Source of the DNA: Guillardia theta CCMP2712
Taxonomy: Eukaryota; Cryptophyceae; Pyrenomonadales; Geminigeraceae
Direction: 5' to 3'
DNA length: 64,000 bases
NCBI RefSeq assembly: GCF_000315625.1
Contig: NW_005434620.1
Location: 200,088-264,087 of the forward strand
Numbering within the stretch: the stretch's first letter is position 1; each line of letters starts with the position of its first letter. Of the stretch, positions 10,167-20,700 are shown piece after piece. The notes below the pieces were generated by a model, which saw only the letters and a program-made list of their open reading frames with translations, did no database searches and was not told the DNA's origin. The position numbers and the translations under genes are program-made.

Positions 10167-11221
10167 ATGGTTGCTAACCGAGGTAGACGTTTTGTGTGGC
10201 AGCCTCCATCATCAAGGCTGACGGGCCCCCGCAGGAACCTTCATGTTTCTCGGGGACAGCAGCAGCAACCTTCGGGCTGTAAGGATTGCGGTCTTGTTCT
10301 CATGTATGGCAGCCGCTCTCGTACTGGTCACGCTCGGGGGCAGGGATCCCGTCTTCCTTGAGAACGGTATAGACGAGGATATGAAGACGGCCGTGGACAA
10401 AATCATGGCACGCCCAACAGAAGAAGATAACAGCGCCAAGACCGTCGCAACGCATGAAGCAAGAGCTGTGAAAGGCGACTTGATGATGGAAAGGGATCTG
10501 ATCAAGCACATGAAGGTGAAGGCAAGTGCTATGGTCTCCTGAACTCACTCGCCTGCTCTCTGCAGATGGTTCGCGCACAACTGGTGAATGGAGAGCCCAT
10601 GGGCACGAAAGACATCGAATCTCAAATCAAGTTTCTCAAGGAGGATATCGACTTCCTCCTTCTCAACCCTGAGTCTGCGGGGTATACCAAGATCCCGTAT
10701 GACAGCAGGAAACGAAGGCTGGAGCTTGCGCAGCGGATAAAATCACTTGTCGACTACTTGCAGTATCGTCTCGTCACCGAGCATGGGTGCAGCATTCACG
10801 CTGTTCTCAACGATGGGAGGTGCATGCCTGACCCTCTGCCCAACAAGCTGCAGGGAGACTGGGAGCAAGAAATGTACGGCAACTCCTATCGTGCGTATCA
10901 GCCCTACTACTACGCTCAAGGGCTCGCGAATGGAGCGTACCCTGGAGGATTGGCAGGAGGAGGAGGAGGAGGAAGCACAACCAAGACTGTGGGCACGGAG
11001 ATCAAGGCTAATGGCAAGAATAGGTGAGCTCCGGCCCTGTCTTGCCTCTCAAGTTTCTGACGCTTCGAACGTACAGCCGCAACGACTTTGTCATTTTTGG
11101 TGGGCCTGTCAGCGTGAAGTTTCCTGCTCCTGCTCCTGCGTACACTACCATTGTCTCAGGGATGCCGGGAGGGCAACCCATGGGCTCGCTGCTGCAGCCA
11201 GGGCCTGGCATTGGGCGGTGA
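10167..11221 (+). CDS. Signal-anchor protein, function unknown
   Basis: The long first frame (from ATG 10243) has a hydrophobic segment, VRIAVLFSCMAAALVLVTLG, near the N-terminus. A charged helical region follows (DEDMKTAVDKIMARPTEEDN). A GTGAAG-to-TGCAG intron (about 10523-10565) leads to VRAQLVNGEPMGTKDIESQI, a globular region ending CSIHAVLNDGRCMPDPLPN, and a Tyr/Gly-rich tail. A GTGAGC-to-TACAG intron (11024-11078) joins the last exon, which ends in GPGIGR and TGA 11221. An upstream ATG at 10167 can be joined in frame (MVANRG plus TFMFLGDSS) over a GTAGAC-to-CGCAG intron, and that start is used here. It is probably a type II membrane protein. I do not recognise the family. Confidence 0.6.
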
Positions 11222-11401
11222 AAGTGTGGGAGTACTGTAGAGTAAACTGTTTGAACCCGGCAGCCTTCCCGCAGAGTGAAAGCAACTATCATGGCATGAC
11301 AGCAGGGTCTGTCTCTGCAAGTGTTCACACTACTGTTACCGCCTCAACAACTGAACTGTGGCCCGGCCGTTGAACGTCAGTGACGCGGTGCATCACCCTG
11401 A

Positions 11402-11492
11402 AGTCGGATTCGGCTAAGCAAGCTTCTGATTCGACTAACCAAGCTTCTGATTCGACTAACCAAGCTTCTGATTCGACTAACCAAGCTTCTGA
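11402..11492 (+). repeat. 21-base tandem repeat, about four copies
   Basis: AAGCTTCTGATTCGACTAAC plus one base repeats three full times with a fourth diverged copy. The unit length is a multiple of three and translates on the minus strand as a repeated EAWLVES, but the frame has no gene support. It lies between the signal-anchor gene and the 3' end of the Cys-rich membrane protein gene. Confidence 0.8.
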
Positions 11493-11667
11493 GTAACTTG
11501 AAAGACTGAGAGAGCCATCACTGTCAAGAAAGTGCCCTGGCATTGTCCATGTTTTTACTGGGTTCGAGAATCCTGCCATTAGTTTGCAAAAGTTTATTAC
11601 TAAATTAGATGAACCCTTACTTGCTTTGCCGCCCCAGCTGCAAGCCACTGATGGAAATCAATTCACG

Positions 11668-13762
11668 TCAGTTGTTCTCCCTTTTCGATGCCCAAAGTTG
11701 TGACTTCTCCCTTCCTTTCTTTCCGTCAGTTCTCCAGGGAATTCTCATCAAGTCAGGGAGCTCCTGACTGGCTTCAACGCCACACCTGATCGCCTGCTCC
11801 TGCTGCTGACTAGAGAACTCGGAAGAGCGATTCTCTTGCGGTTGAAAGCCACTCGAGCCGCAGGGAAGGTACTTCTTTGCCAGCTCTCGAAAGGAGGAAG
11901 AAACCCAGCCGTCTACTCGAGCTTTAACATGGAAAAGTTTCATCTTCATCCTGCCGATCCCCCGAGGAACGCGAAACCGGGCGCAGCGAGTCGTAAAGAT
12001 GGCGTATGGCAAGATGAAGTCACAAGAAACAACAATGAAGACGGGGGCAAAGGTCTTTGTGAGGGCAAGGTCAACCAGAATCTTTGTTGAGGAGTAGGTA
12101 AACCAAGTGCCGATGATGATGCCACCAAAGAGCCAAAACACGACCAGCCCGACTCCTATGAAGAAGAGAGAAACTCCGGTAACGTACAGGAGCACCGCGA
12201 TGCAGCCTGTGCAACCCTCTTTCCTCCTCTTTCTCCTCCTTGTCCGAGTTCCGGCTGCACATCATGACGAAAAGAGGCCACCAGCCATAGAAGGAACTCC
12301 GTATGGTATCCCTGCGATAGACCACTTGTGCCAGCACGCGGCCAACCGTGAGGTGACCGGGAGATCGCTCTGCAGCTCGTAGCAGTGCGGTGTGATCTCC
12401 ATCGAGGTCAGAGGAAGCAGGACAAGCGACTGCTGACTCGAAAGAGCTGTTGAGATGACAAGGAAGGAAATTTTGCGCTTCAGCCATGTCCATTTCGTCT
12501 CGAAGCATCCTTTCTGTTTAGTATCGACGGTTCGGGGCTGCTGACTGCAATCGCGGTCTCTTGTCTTGGCTGCACCATAGCTCTGACACCAGGAATAACA
12601 CCACCAGCGCTGTAAGACTGTTGCTCCTCCTCCTCCTCCTCCTCCTCCTCCTTCTCTCCCTCCTCCTCCTCCTTCTCTCCCTCCTCTCCCTCCTCCTCTC
12701 CCTCCTCCTCTCCCTCCTCCTCTCCCTCCTCCTCCTCCTCGCCACCTTCAACAGGAGAGGTGTTGTTTTCAACGACAGGTTCACTCCTGATGGTATCCGG
12801 CAAAATTCTTGAAGTGATATGCTCTTCTCCTTTTAACTCACTTTCAAGATTCGCATCCTTCATCATCATGTAAAAGGAAATGCAGGCCCAAATGATCAAT
12901 CCCAGGCCAACGCTCAACTTGGACGAGATGTTCTCGTATGAGCTCTCATCTCCAAGAATACTGGTCGTGAATTCATAAATGCCAAACTTGCACAATGCCT
13001 CCTGCCCGATGTAGCTGAGCGAGCTATGTGGGGCACAAGTTCGATTATATTGATAGTCATCTTTTGACAACAGCCATACGAGACGGTCAGGGTTGTCACT
13101 GACATAGTATGCCTTCATCACCCTAGCCTCCGACGATGTCAGGAACCAGTTGAACCTTGCGCTCATGAACGCCATATTATAAACGATCCAGAGCATCGGG
13201 AGCAAGCACTTGCCGATGAAACGGATATCTCCTTGATCGACCGTACAGTTCTGCAAGACGATGGTGATGAAGAGTATGAAGAAATGGAACGTAAAAGCGA
13301 ATTTGAAAATGGTAGAGGATAGACCGTTCTGCATGAACCAGGACTTCTGGTCATGATTTTCAGGCCTCGGATCTTGGCTATCCGAGTTATTGCGTTGAAT
13401 GCAACCGGTATCGTTGACCATCTGATCTTGCAAGCAAGGGAAGCAAACTGATCGATGAGAGGTGTTGGTTGAAAATTCCCCGGGGGGCATGGTGTGCAGC
13501 AGTAGTCGAGCATCGCAATCTTGCATGAGCTTGTTGTACAATTGGCTCCGCTGCGGGACGTCGCCGTACAGTTTGAGCCAATGCAACAAGTCGAGTACCC
13601 CTTGTCTGTCGAGCAGGGGCGATTTTCCATGTCGCAACAGCTGGTACACATCGATTGGTTGAGAATCTTGTCCTTACCACAAATGCGATCACCTTGCACT
13701 GAGCTTGTGATGAGAAAGGAGAGAATACAAGTGCTGCACAGCTTGGAATGTATGAACAACAT
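11668..13762 (-). CDS. Cys-rich multi-span membrane protein, function unknown
   Basis: The protein starts with a signal peptide (MLFIHSKLCSTCILSFLITS, cleavage near SVQG). An ectodomain with many Cys pairs follows (MCTSCCDMENRPCS, YSTCCIGSNCT, YCCTPCPPG) and NxS/T sites. Hydrophobic segments follow: FKFAFTFHFFILFITIVL, CLLPMLWIVYNMAFM, SVGLGLIIWACISFYMM. Next come a Glu-rich low-complexity stretch (12740-12625), then FYGWWPLFVMMC, then two further spans (LLYVTGVSLFFIGVGLVVFW and APVFIVVSCDFILPYAIF). A basic C-terminal tail ends at 11668. At least one intron ends ACTAAACAG near 12520; the join near 12220 is unclear. The topology suggests a plasma-membrane receptor or transporter, but I match no family. 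Confidence 0.6.
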
Positions 13763-13929
13763 CTCAACGTCTTTGCCTCAAACAATTCAGACTACAACTG
13801 TGCTGGAACAAGCGAGGTCCTCGAGGAGAGGAGGCTGGGACAGAGGACGCCAGAGGTCTAGTCAAGAAGCCACCCTCCACCCTACCCCTGCCAAGGCCAG
13901 AGTCAACATGTCCAGAGACCCGGTACTCA

Positions 13930-14110
13930 GCACTGCTGGACATTCGGAGGCCGCCGCTGCGCGGCCGCGGCCCCGCGGGGGTCCGACGGTCACGGGTCCG
14001 ACCGTCGGCGCGACGAAGCCTTGAAGCCTTTGCGGCCTACTTGCGGCGGGCGGCCCGGCGCGGCACGATGTGAAAATCGCGGCTCAAAGTTAAGTCAACC
14101 CCCCGGCGAG
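13930..14110. repeat. Extremely GC-rich block
   Basis: Dense GGCCGCGGCC, CCCGCGGGGG and GGCGGGCGGCCCGGCGCGG motifs, containing an imperfect direct pair GTCCGACGGTC / GGTCCGACCGTC. It directly precedes the inverted-repeat element, whose other end is also GC-rich (14858-14935). Similar blocks occur at 9340-9400 and 32000-32470. No coding potential. Confidence 0.6.
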
Positions 14111-14159
14111 TCAAATAAAATGCTGGACCGTACTGCACCAAGATTCGAAGAGACAAGAC

Positions 14160-14856
14160 TGATGGAACGTATGTCAGCCGTGCCATCAGATAGCGCCGAG
14201 TTAACAAAAACTCTCCTGTAAACCAAGACGACTTACGTGTTTCAAGGCGGCATGTAGCGTGTGGACGAAGAGGGGGCTTTCCTAGCCGTCTTGCTAAGGT
14301 CCTCTCATGTCTGGATGCTTGGGTTTCACATCCTAGTATACAGTCTATCTCTCATGTGCTCCTCAATTCTGGTTTTGTGTGCATTAAACTCGGTCTTGAG
14401 CAAAAACTGCCAGGCTTGTTTCAATAAGGTTGATGTGATATCTGCGTTACTTTTGGCATAGTACAAGTCTAACAAACTTGTATTCCGTCAAAGACCGTAC
14501 GGAAACACTGTCGAGTCACTGAGAGTCCAATCGGATCGCACCCCGGAAGTTCAAGGTGCCGCGCCTCCATTGTATTTCCAACTCGGCCGGTAGTGTTAGT
14601 TGTAACAAGACAGTTTTTGCTCAAGACCGAGTTTAATGCACACAAATCCAGAATTGAGGAGCACATGAGAGATAGACTGTATGCTAGGATGCCAGTGAAA
14701 CCCAAGCATCCAGACATGTGCAAGACGGCTAGGAAAGCCCCCTCTTCGTCCCACACGCTACATTGGCCGCCTTGACACGTCAGTCGTCTTGGTTTACAGG
14801 AGAGTTTTTGTTAACTCGGCGCTATCTGACTGGCACGGCTGGCATACGTTCCATCA
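14160..14856. mobile_element. Foldback-type inverted-repeat element
   Basis: The left arm (14160-14409) and right arm (14611-14856) are near-identical reverse complements. Both contain GAACGTATG, AACAAAAACTCTCCTGTAAA, GGGGGCTTTCCTAGCCGTCT, ATGTCTGGATGCTTGGGTTT and AACTCGGTCTTGAGCAAAAA. They differ by a few substitutions and small indels. The spacer is about 200 bases. No transposase was seen. One strand of the right arm reads as a short Lys/His-rich frame with AHKSRIEEHMRDRLYARMP, perhaps a decayed coding fragment. No target-site duplication was recognised. It is either a non-autonomous foldback/MITE-like element or a local inverted duplication. Confidence 0.75.
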
Positions 14857-14857
14857 A

Positions 14858-14935
14858 CGCCGGCGTGCGCGCGGCGGCCCGGCCGCCGGGGCCGGGGCCG
14901 CCGGCCAGGGCGGCGGCGCCCTGGGTCAAGATGGG
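14858..14935. repeat. GC-rich cap on the right side of the inverted repeat
   Basis: About 80 bases of GGCGGCCCGGCCGCCGGGG-type sequence directly abut the right arm. Together with 13930-14110 they flank the inverted repeat on both sides. The two caps are similar in composition but not obviously reverse complements. Confidence 0.5.
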
Positions 14936-14969
14936 GATGAGGCTTCAGTTACATTCATCGCGTGACTCT

Positions 14970-15240
14970 CCTACCCCCTACCCCTTGACTTCTGGTACCC
15001 TACCCCCTTCAATAGCTGACAACTTCATAGGTTAGTACCCCTACCTGTGTCATAATCAATACATCCTACGTCAGTTCAGTAAACCCCTACCATACCCAAT
15101 GCCACCTGAGATTATGTACCCCCACCCACCAAAAAGTACCTTCACCCAATATTCCTATTATATTTGCTCTAGTGGTACCCCTTATATATTCACCCTCACC
15201 CCTTCTGGAGATACCCCCACCCCCCAATTTGTATTGTACC
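14970..15240. repeat. TACCCC-rich island (island C)
   Basis: CTACCCCCTACCCC, GGTACCCTACCCCC, GTACCCCTACC, GTACCCCCACCC and similar motifs recur every 20-35 bases. It is non-coding and 5' of the RRM/RS gene. The rest of the interval to 15782 is purine-rich and then AT-richer, and shows no gene. Confidence 0.65.
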
Positions 15241-15782
15241 AGCTGTCTTCCTCTTGCAGGGCTCATGCAGAGGAGCGAGGAGGAGGCGGGGGAGGTGGGG
15301 GGTAGGGAAAGTGCGAGGAATGCAGGAAGCGAAGGCGGAGGAATGGAACGAAGATGGTGGAGGAAGAAGACTCTGCAAGACTGTATTGAAGAGACAGAGA
15401 AGAACATACCTAATTCACAGCTGAGGAGAAATGCTGTTGTATGCATGCCCGCACGATTGGAAAGGATGGGAATTTTGCAAGGCTTCATTTTCTGAATTTG
15501 CAGGAAAAACATTTTGATGAGACATTGAAGTAGTTTTGGAAAAAAATGATAAGATACGATAAGAGCGCAACAATGATTGTCCAGTTTTGCGCAAACTGAA
15601 AGTTTTCATGTTTAGTGGAATGTGCAGAAAAGGGAAATTGAAGACACACAATTTACATGGTCTTTAGTTTCATTTCAGGGGAATTATTGAATGAGCACAG
15701 ATGATAAAGTCTTGCCACCTATTTCGTATCTCGTGAAATCGGAACAAGAATTTGACTCTTTGGTGAAGGCAGAAAAAGAACG

Positions 15783-17476
15783 ATGCCTGACGAAGACCCA
15801 AACAAACAGATTCCACGTATCTTCGTGGGAGGTTGAATCTTGTAGCATGAAAGAAATTTACGCTGACGAATGTGCGAAGGTATGGCCCACGGTCGAGATC
15901 CTCAGAAACCTGTGAACGAGGAGATGATTCGAACAGTTTTTGGCAAGTTCGGAGAAATCGTCACCATCAAGACAGGTTTCTGACTTTTAGTTCTGTCGTG
16001 TTGCCTTGTGACACTGTCGAACAGGCATGAAGGATTTCGTGTTCATCGACTACAAGGACCATGAGAGTTGTCAGCGAGCAATCGAGACAATGCATCAGAA
16101 ACCCTTCGATGAGGACTCGTCGGGCCCGATGAAGGTAGGAGGGGGTGAGTTGGGAACGACAGGGTGTGAAGATGCTTGTGTGCAGGTTCAATATGCTGAG
16201 CCGAGACGCGAGCGCCGCGCGGACACTCGGAGGTTTGAAAGGCGTTCTCGCTCCCCGGGAGGACGGGGAAATTTCATCCGACGTCCTACCCCTCCGCCGT
16301 TGGAACGTCCGAGAATGCCGGAGGGATATCCTCAAGACCGCCCCCGACATTATGAGGATTTCCCACCAGAACGTGAGTGGATGGATAGGCCAAGGTCCAG
16401 GTCCAGGTCTGGGCGTTTCGACCCTCGGAACGATTACAATCGCCCGCTCCGAAGCCGATCTCGCTCCCCCGGCCCTCCTCCAAGTGCCTACAACGACAGG
16501 TACATGGATCGTCGCCACGAGCATCATGGCCAGTATCGCAATGGAGGGGATCACGGATACAACCGAGACATGCCCCGTGACCCGACGATGCGTCATCCGG
16601 GCGATATGAGAGGTTCCGACCGCGATTACGGTCGTCAGCCAATGTATGCATATCGACTTGTGCTCGCCGCTTGCTTTGGTATTGAAGCTCATTGGTGTTT
16701 GCAGGCCTGATGGAAGGTATCAACAGCATGGAAGGGGAATGCCGGATAGAGGATATGACCGTCAAGCTCCAAGGGAACCATACAATGCTGGCCGTGATGA
16801 CCGTTACGATCGAAGGCAACCTTATCCCAGAGACGATCGATACGACAGAATGCAGCCTCGCCGGGAGGATCGACCCAATGGAGGCCCCAACGGCCCAGGA
16901 GGATACGATCCAAGAGCTGCTCCTCGGAACGATCAATTCCGAGGGAACCCGCGACGCCCCCCCTCCCCGGCTAGGCCACCGGCTGGAGGGCGGAGCAGGA
17001 GCAGAGAGCCGATGGAAAACACTTCCGTCAGGAGGGATGACTACGGGCAGTATGACATGAGGGGAGCTCGAGACAACGCATATGATAGACCAGTGGACCC
17101 AAATGCTCGGTACGGCATGGACAGGCCTGATGGAGGGAACTACGATCAACCAGGTCGAGGAGGGCGTCCTGAGCCGGAGAACTTTCCGCAGCGATACGAT
17201 CAACAGCCTGGAGGAGGAGACATGAGAGGCTACGGCAGGGATGCCCCCATGGATAAGTTCTCTTCCTACGGGAACGGCCCCAACGATGACGACCGAGGCC
17301 TGCCGCCGAATGAGCAGTCGAGGAGGAGGCAGCGCGAGGAACGCTTCTCGTCCAACAACCCGGGGGAACAGGTCCAGCTCCTGATGATGATCGACGTTGT
17401 CTTACCCTTCCTGCAGGATGCTCCTAGAGACCAAGGACGGGCCGCAGCGTCTGACTTTGATGATGGAGACATGTGA
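15783..17476 (+). CDS. RRM and RS/RD-rich splicing-factor-type RNA-binding protein
   Basis: The start MPDEDPNKQI is chosen because IPRIFVGGM follows at once and supplies RNP2. A GTTGAA-to-CGAAG intron of about 50 bases, then GTTTCT-to-AACAG, joins NEEMIRTVFGKFGEIVTIKT to GMKDFVFIDYKD (RNP1) and RAIETMHQKPF, completing one RRM. The remaining roughly 350 residues are Arg/Asp/Gly/Tyr-rich with RSRSRS blocks (RPRSRSRSGRF, LRSRSRSPGPP) and many RDDRYDR/GYDRQ units. The intron near 16643-16705 and a short one at 17372-17416 are in phase. The C-terminus is ASDFDDGDM with TGA at 17476. This is an SR-like or hnRNP-like nuclear protein, presumably acting in pre-mRNA splicing, in keeping with the intron-dense genome. 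Confidence 0.85.
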
Positions 17477-17759
17477 AACTGCACACGAATGGCAGGGGCA
17501 CAAGCACCCCGTGGTAGATGAATGGCACATGGTTAAGGTGACAGATCGTAAGGAGAGGTAGGAGTTGACTTCTTGAGTACGAGTATGCACACCGGACAAC
17601 GAAGCAGCAGGAAAAGATTGGAATTTAAGGAAAGAAAGAAAGAAAGATGAATTCTGCTTGCACTCCTTGTCAGGCTGCGACAGTGGCTTGCTTGAGGGAG
17701 AATGAGTCTGTTGAACATTCACATGTTTTCACTAACATCACTTTAGAAACATCGCTAGA

Positions 17760-20700
17760 TCAGATGTCGGAAGTCTCCCTGTAGCCCTTCCAAGATGCGG
17801 GAGACACGAAGTTGTGCTCTGCCATGGTCTGCAGGACGAGCTTGCCTGCTGCTCCGTCAGCCAACTCCAAGACACGAGGAAGGGAAGAGAGAGAAGGAAC
17901 GAGAGCAGACGAGAAGAGGAGGCGGGGGAGAGGGAGAGAAAAATGAACTTGGGGAGCAGGGAAGAGATGGAGGGAGGGAGGGAGGGAGCTCTACAAGAAG
18001 AGTTGGCGGGAGGGAGGAAGGAGCTCTACAAGAAGAGTTGGAGGGAGGGAGGAAGGCATGAAGGAGTGGAGGGAAGGTGGTCAACCTGGCTTGTCGTTGG
18101 GATAGACTTCCATGCATTCTTCCATGAGCTCCTTTGCCACGTCCCACTGCCCCTTGAAGTAGGGGACGAGGGCCTTCTCGAACTGCCGGCGCCAGTCGGC
18201 GGAGGTGATGGGAGGGAAAGTCTCCCAGAAGTCGTTGCCAGAGGATTCTGAAGGAGGAGTCAGCTGGGGAGGAGGGAGGAGGATGGAGAGGCTGGGCGGA
18301 TCAGGAGGAAGGAGGCGGAAGCAGTCCAAGGAGGGCACAAGGAAGAGGCGCTCAAGGCACACAGGGGACGGAAGACGCGGAGAGTCGGGGAGGGAGGGAG
18401 GGAGGGAGCAAGAGGAGAGGAGAAGCTACCGAGGAAATTCATGTCGTAGTCGTCGAGGCTGAAGGCTCTGGTGTCGTAGGTGAAGAGGTCGATGGGGGTT
18501 TTACTGTCAGGAACTTTGATCTTGTCGACCTGCTGCTGAGTCAGAGAGAGAGAGAGAGGAGGCGAGGAGAGAGAGAGAGAGGAGAGAGAAGACAGAGAAG
18601 AGAGGAAGAGAGAGAGAGAGAGAGGAGGAGGAGGAGGAGAGATGAACAAGTGGGAGACAAGGAGGGTAAGAAGAGGAAGGAGACAGCAGGAAGGATTGAG
18701 GACGAGAAAGGAGGCAGGAGGAGGAAGAGGGTGCCCGAGACCTTGCGGCAGAGCTTCTGGACAGGAGGGGAGAGGAGGTCCCAGAACGCGTCGGTCATGA
18801 GCACGAGAACGCCGTAGATCTTCGTTGCAGCCTCGAGCCTCTCCGACCACTTGACGTTGGGGGAGAGGTAAGTCGGGTCGATCTTGAGAGCTGAGCCGAT
18901 GGCTCCCTCGATGGCCCAGCCAGCATGCAGCCCGAAGCCGAAGGTGATGGTGTAGTTGGGGATCCTTGCCTGAAGCTTCTCGTTGGAGGTCAGGCGAAGG
19001 AGAGCTGGGCAGGTCGAGGTCTCGAAGACGATTCTCAGCACAGTCCGCAGAGCCGCGTCAGCGGTCGAGACGACCTGGCCGACCGTCCGGCGCTCCGGCA
19101 GGCGCCACGCGAGCTGGAAGGCGTCGCCGACGTTTTGTTGGGAGCGCCCTCGTTCTCGGAGACCGAGCGATGCACAAAGTCAGCGACGCGATTGACGAAG
19201 ATCATCACGTCCTCTTGCAGACACTCCGTGCAGTCAGTGAAGGATCGGATGTCGCAGAAGCCCCAGACGCCCTGGATGCGCTTGCCTGGGATCAGAGCGT
19301 TCACGTCCTTGCCGCTGTTGAGATTCTCGGTGATGATGGTGGAGCCAGCCTCTCCAAAGGCAATCTGAAGCATCGTGGACAACTTGATCAGAGCTGCTGC
19401 GATCGACTTCGTCTCTGCGTCCCCGTCTATGATCTCCGTCTCTGCGTTCATCCTCGCCATCGGGTCTGCCATAAGCCCTCGCACCATCGCCGTCATGGTC
19501 TCCAGCGGCACGATCACCAGCTTGTTGGTCAGCTGCCCGAAGTTGAAGGTGGCGAAGCCCAGCAAAAAGGTCACGAAGATCACCGTCGAGCAGCTCTGCA
19601 TCGCTTGGCTCTTGGAGTCCTTGGTGGTCTTTAGAACGAGCATGGTACAGGGGTCCGCGTCCGCCAGGGAGGAGCAGGGGTAGCTGTCGCACGCGCCCCC
19701 GTAGAGGGTCCCGAACCCGAGCCGCCATGCTGCGATGTCGGGAAACCAGCGGGAGAAGGTCGAGTTGGGGTCAAGCCGGACGCTCTGGTTGAACTCAGTG
19801 CCCCAGGGGTAGGTACCTTGACAAGTTTGACTGCCGTTGAAGATCTCGATGAGCTGCTCGGCCGGGTACCCTCGTAGGTCGTACATCCAAGTCCTCTGGG
19901 AAGGGCCGTAGCCCCACACGTCAATGCCATTCACTCGCAGATACCGGAAGGTGCAGCCGATGGTTTCTTGCCGGGTTCCCAGCGTCGTCCGGTCAATGGG
20001 CGGGCAGCCGGGGAGGCAGGTGGAGTTGACCTCGGGCTGGTCAAGGCAGTTGTACTTCTGGAGGAAGCGGAGGGAGGCGGTAGCGAACGGCTCTGCGCTG
20101 ACATTGTTGTCTGCGACGGTGAGGAGGTAGTCGAGGCGAGAGAGCTCGTCTTGGAATGTGCACTCGGAGGACTGGAACTCAGACGCAGTCTGGATGAGGA
20201 GGAGTAGCTCCCCAACGATGAGCATGGTGGCGATGATGACGATGATCTTCCGTTGGATCCCGTCGTTGATCAGCTGGCCGACTTTCGACCCCTCTTGCTG
20301 TGTCCTTGATTTCTTCTTGATGAGCGTCAGGGCCTTGAAGATTCGGACGATACGCGCTGCTCTCGTCCCTGCTCGCGCCGCTCGCCCGGCTCGAGCAACG
20401 GTCGCGCTCCCCCCCTGGCCTCCTCCAAAGAGGCTGATGTCCCAGAGGAGAAGGAAGTCAGGGGCGAGGGAGATGGTGGAGATGAAGTCAAGGTAGAAGA
20501 AGAAGGAGAAGCAGTAGCCCGGCTTGAAGAGCGTGTAGAAGATGAACTCCAAGCTGAAGAGGCAGAAGCAGAGCAGGACGATGGTGTAGAACGAAGGGTC
20601 ACTCTCCTTAGACACATCCGCCATGGCGTAGATGTCGGTACCCCACAAGGAAAAGACAGTCACGACGATCATGAGCATAGTGAAGGCACTTTCCTCGGGA

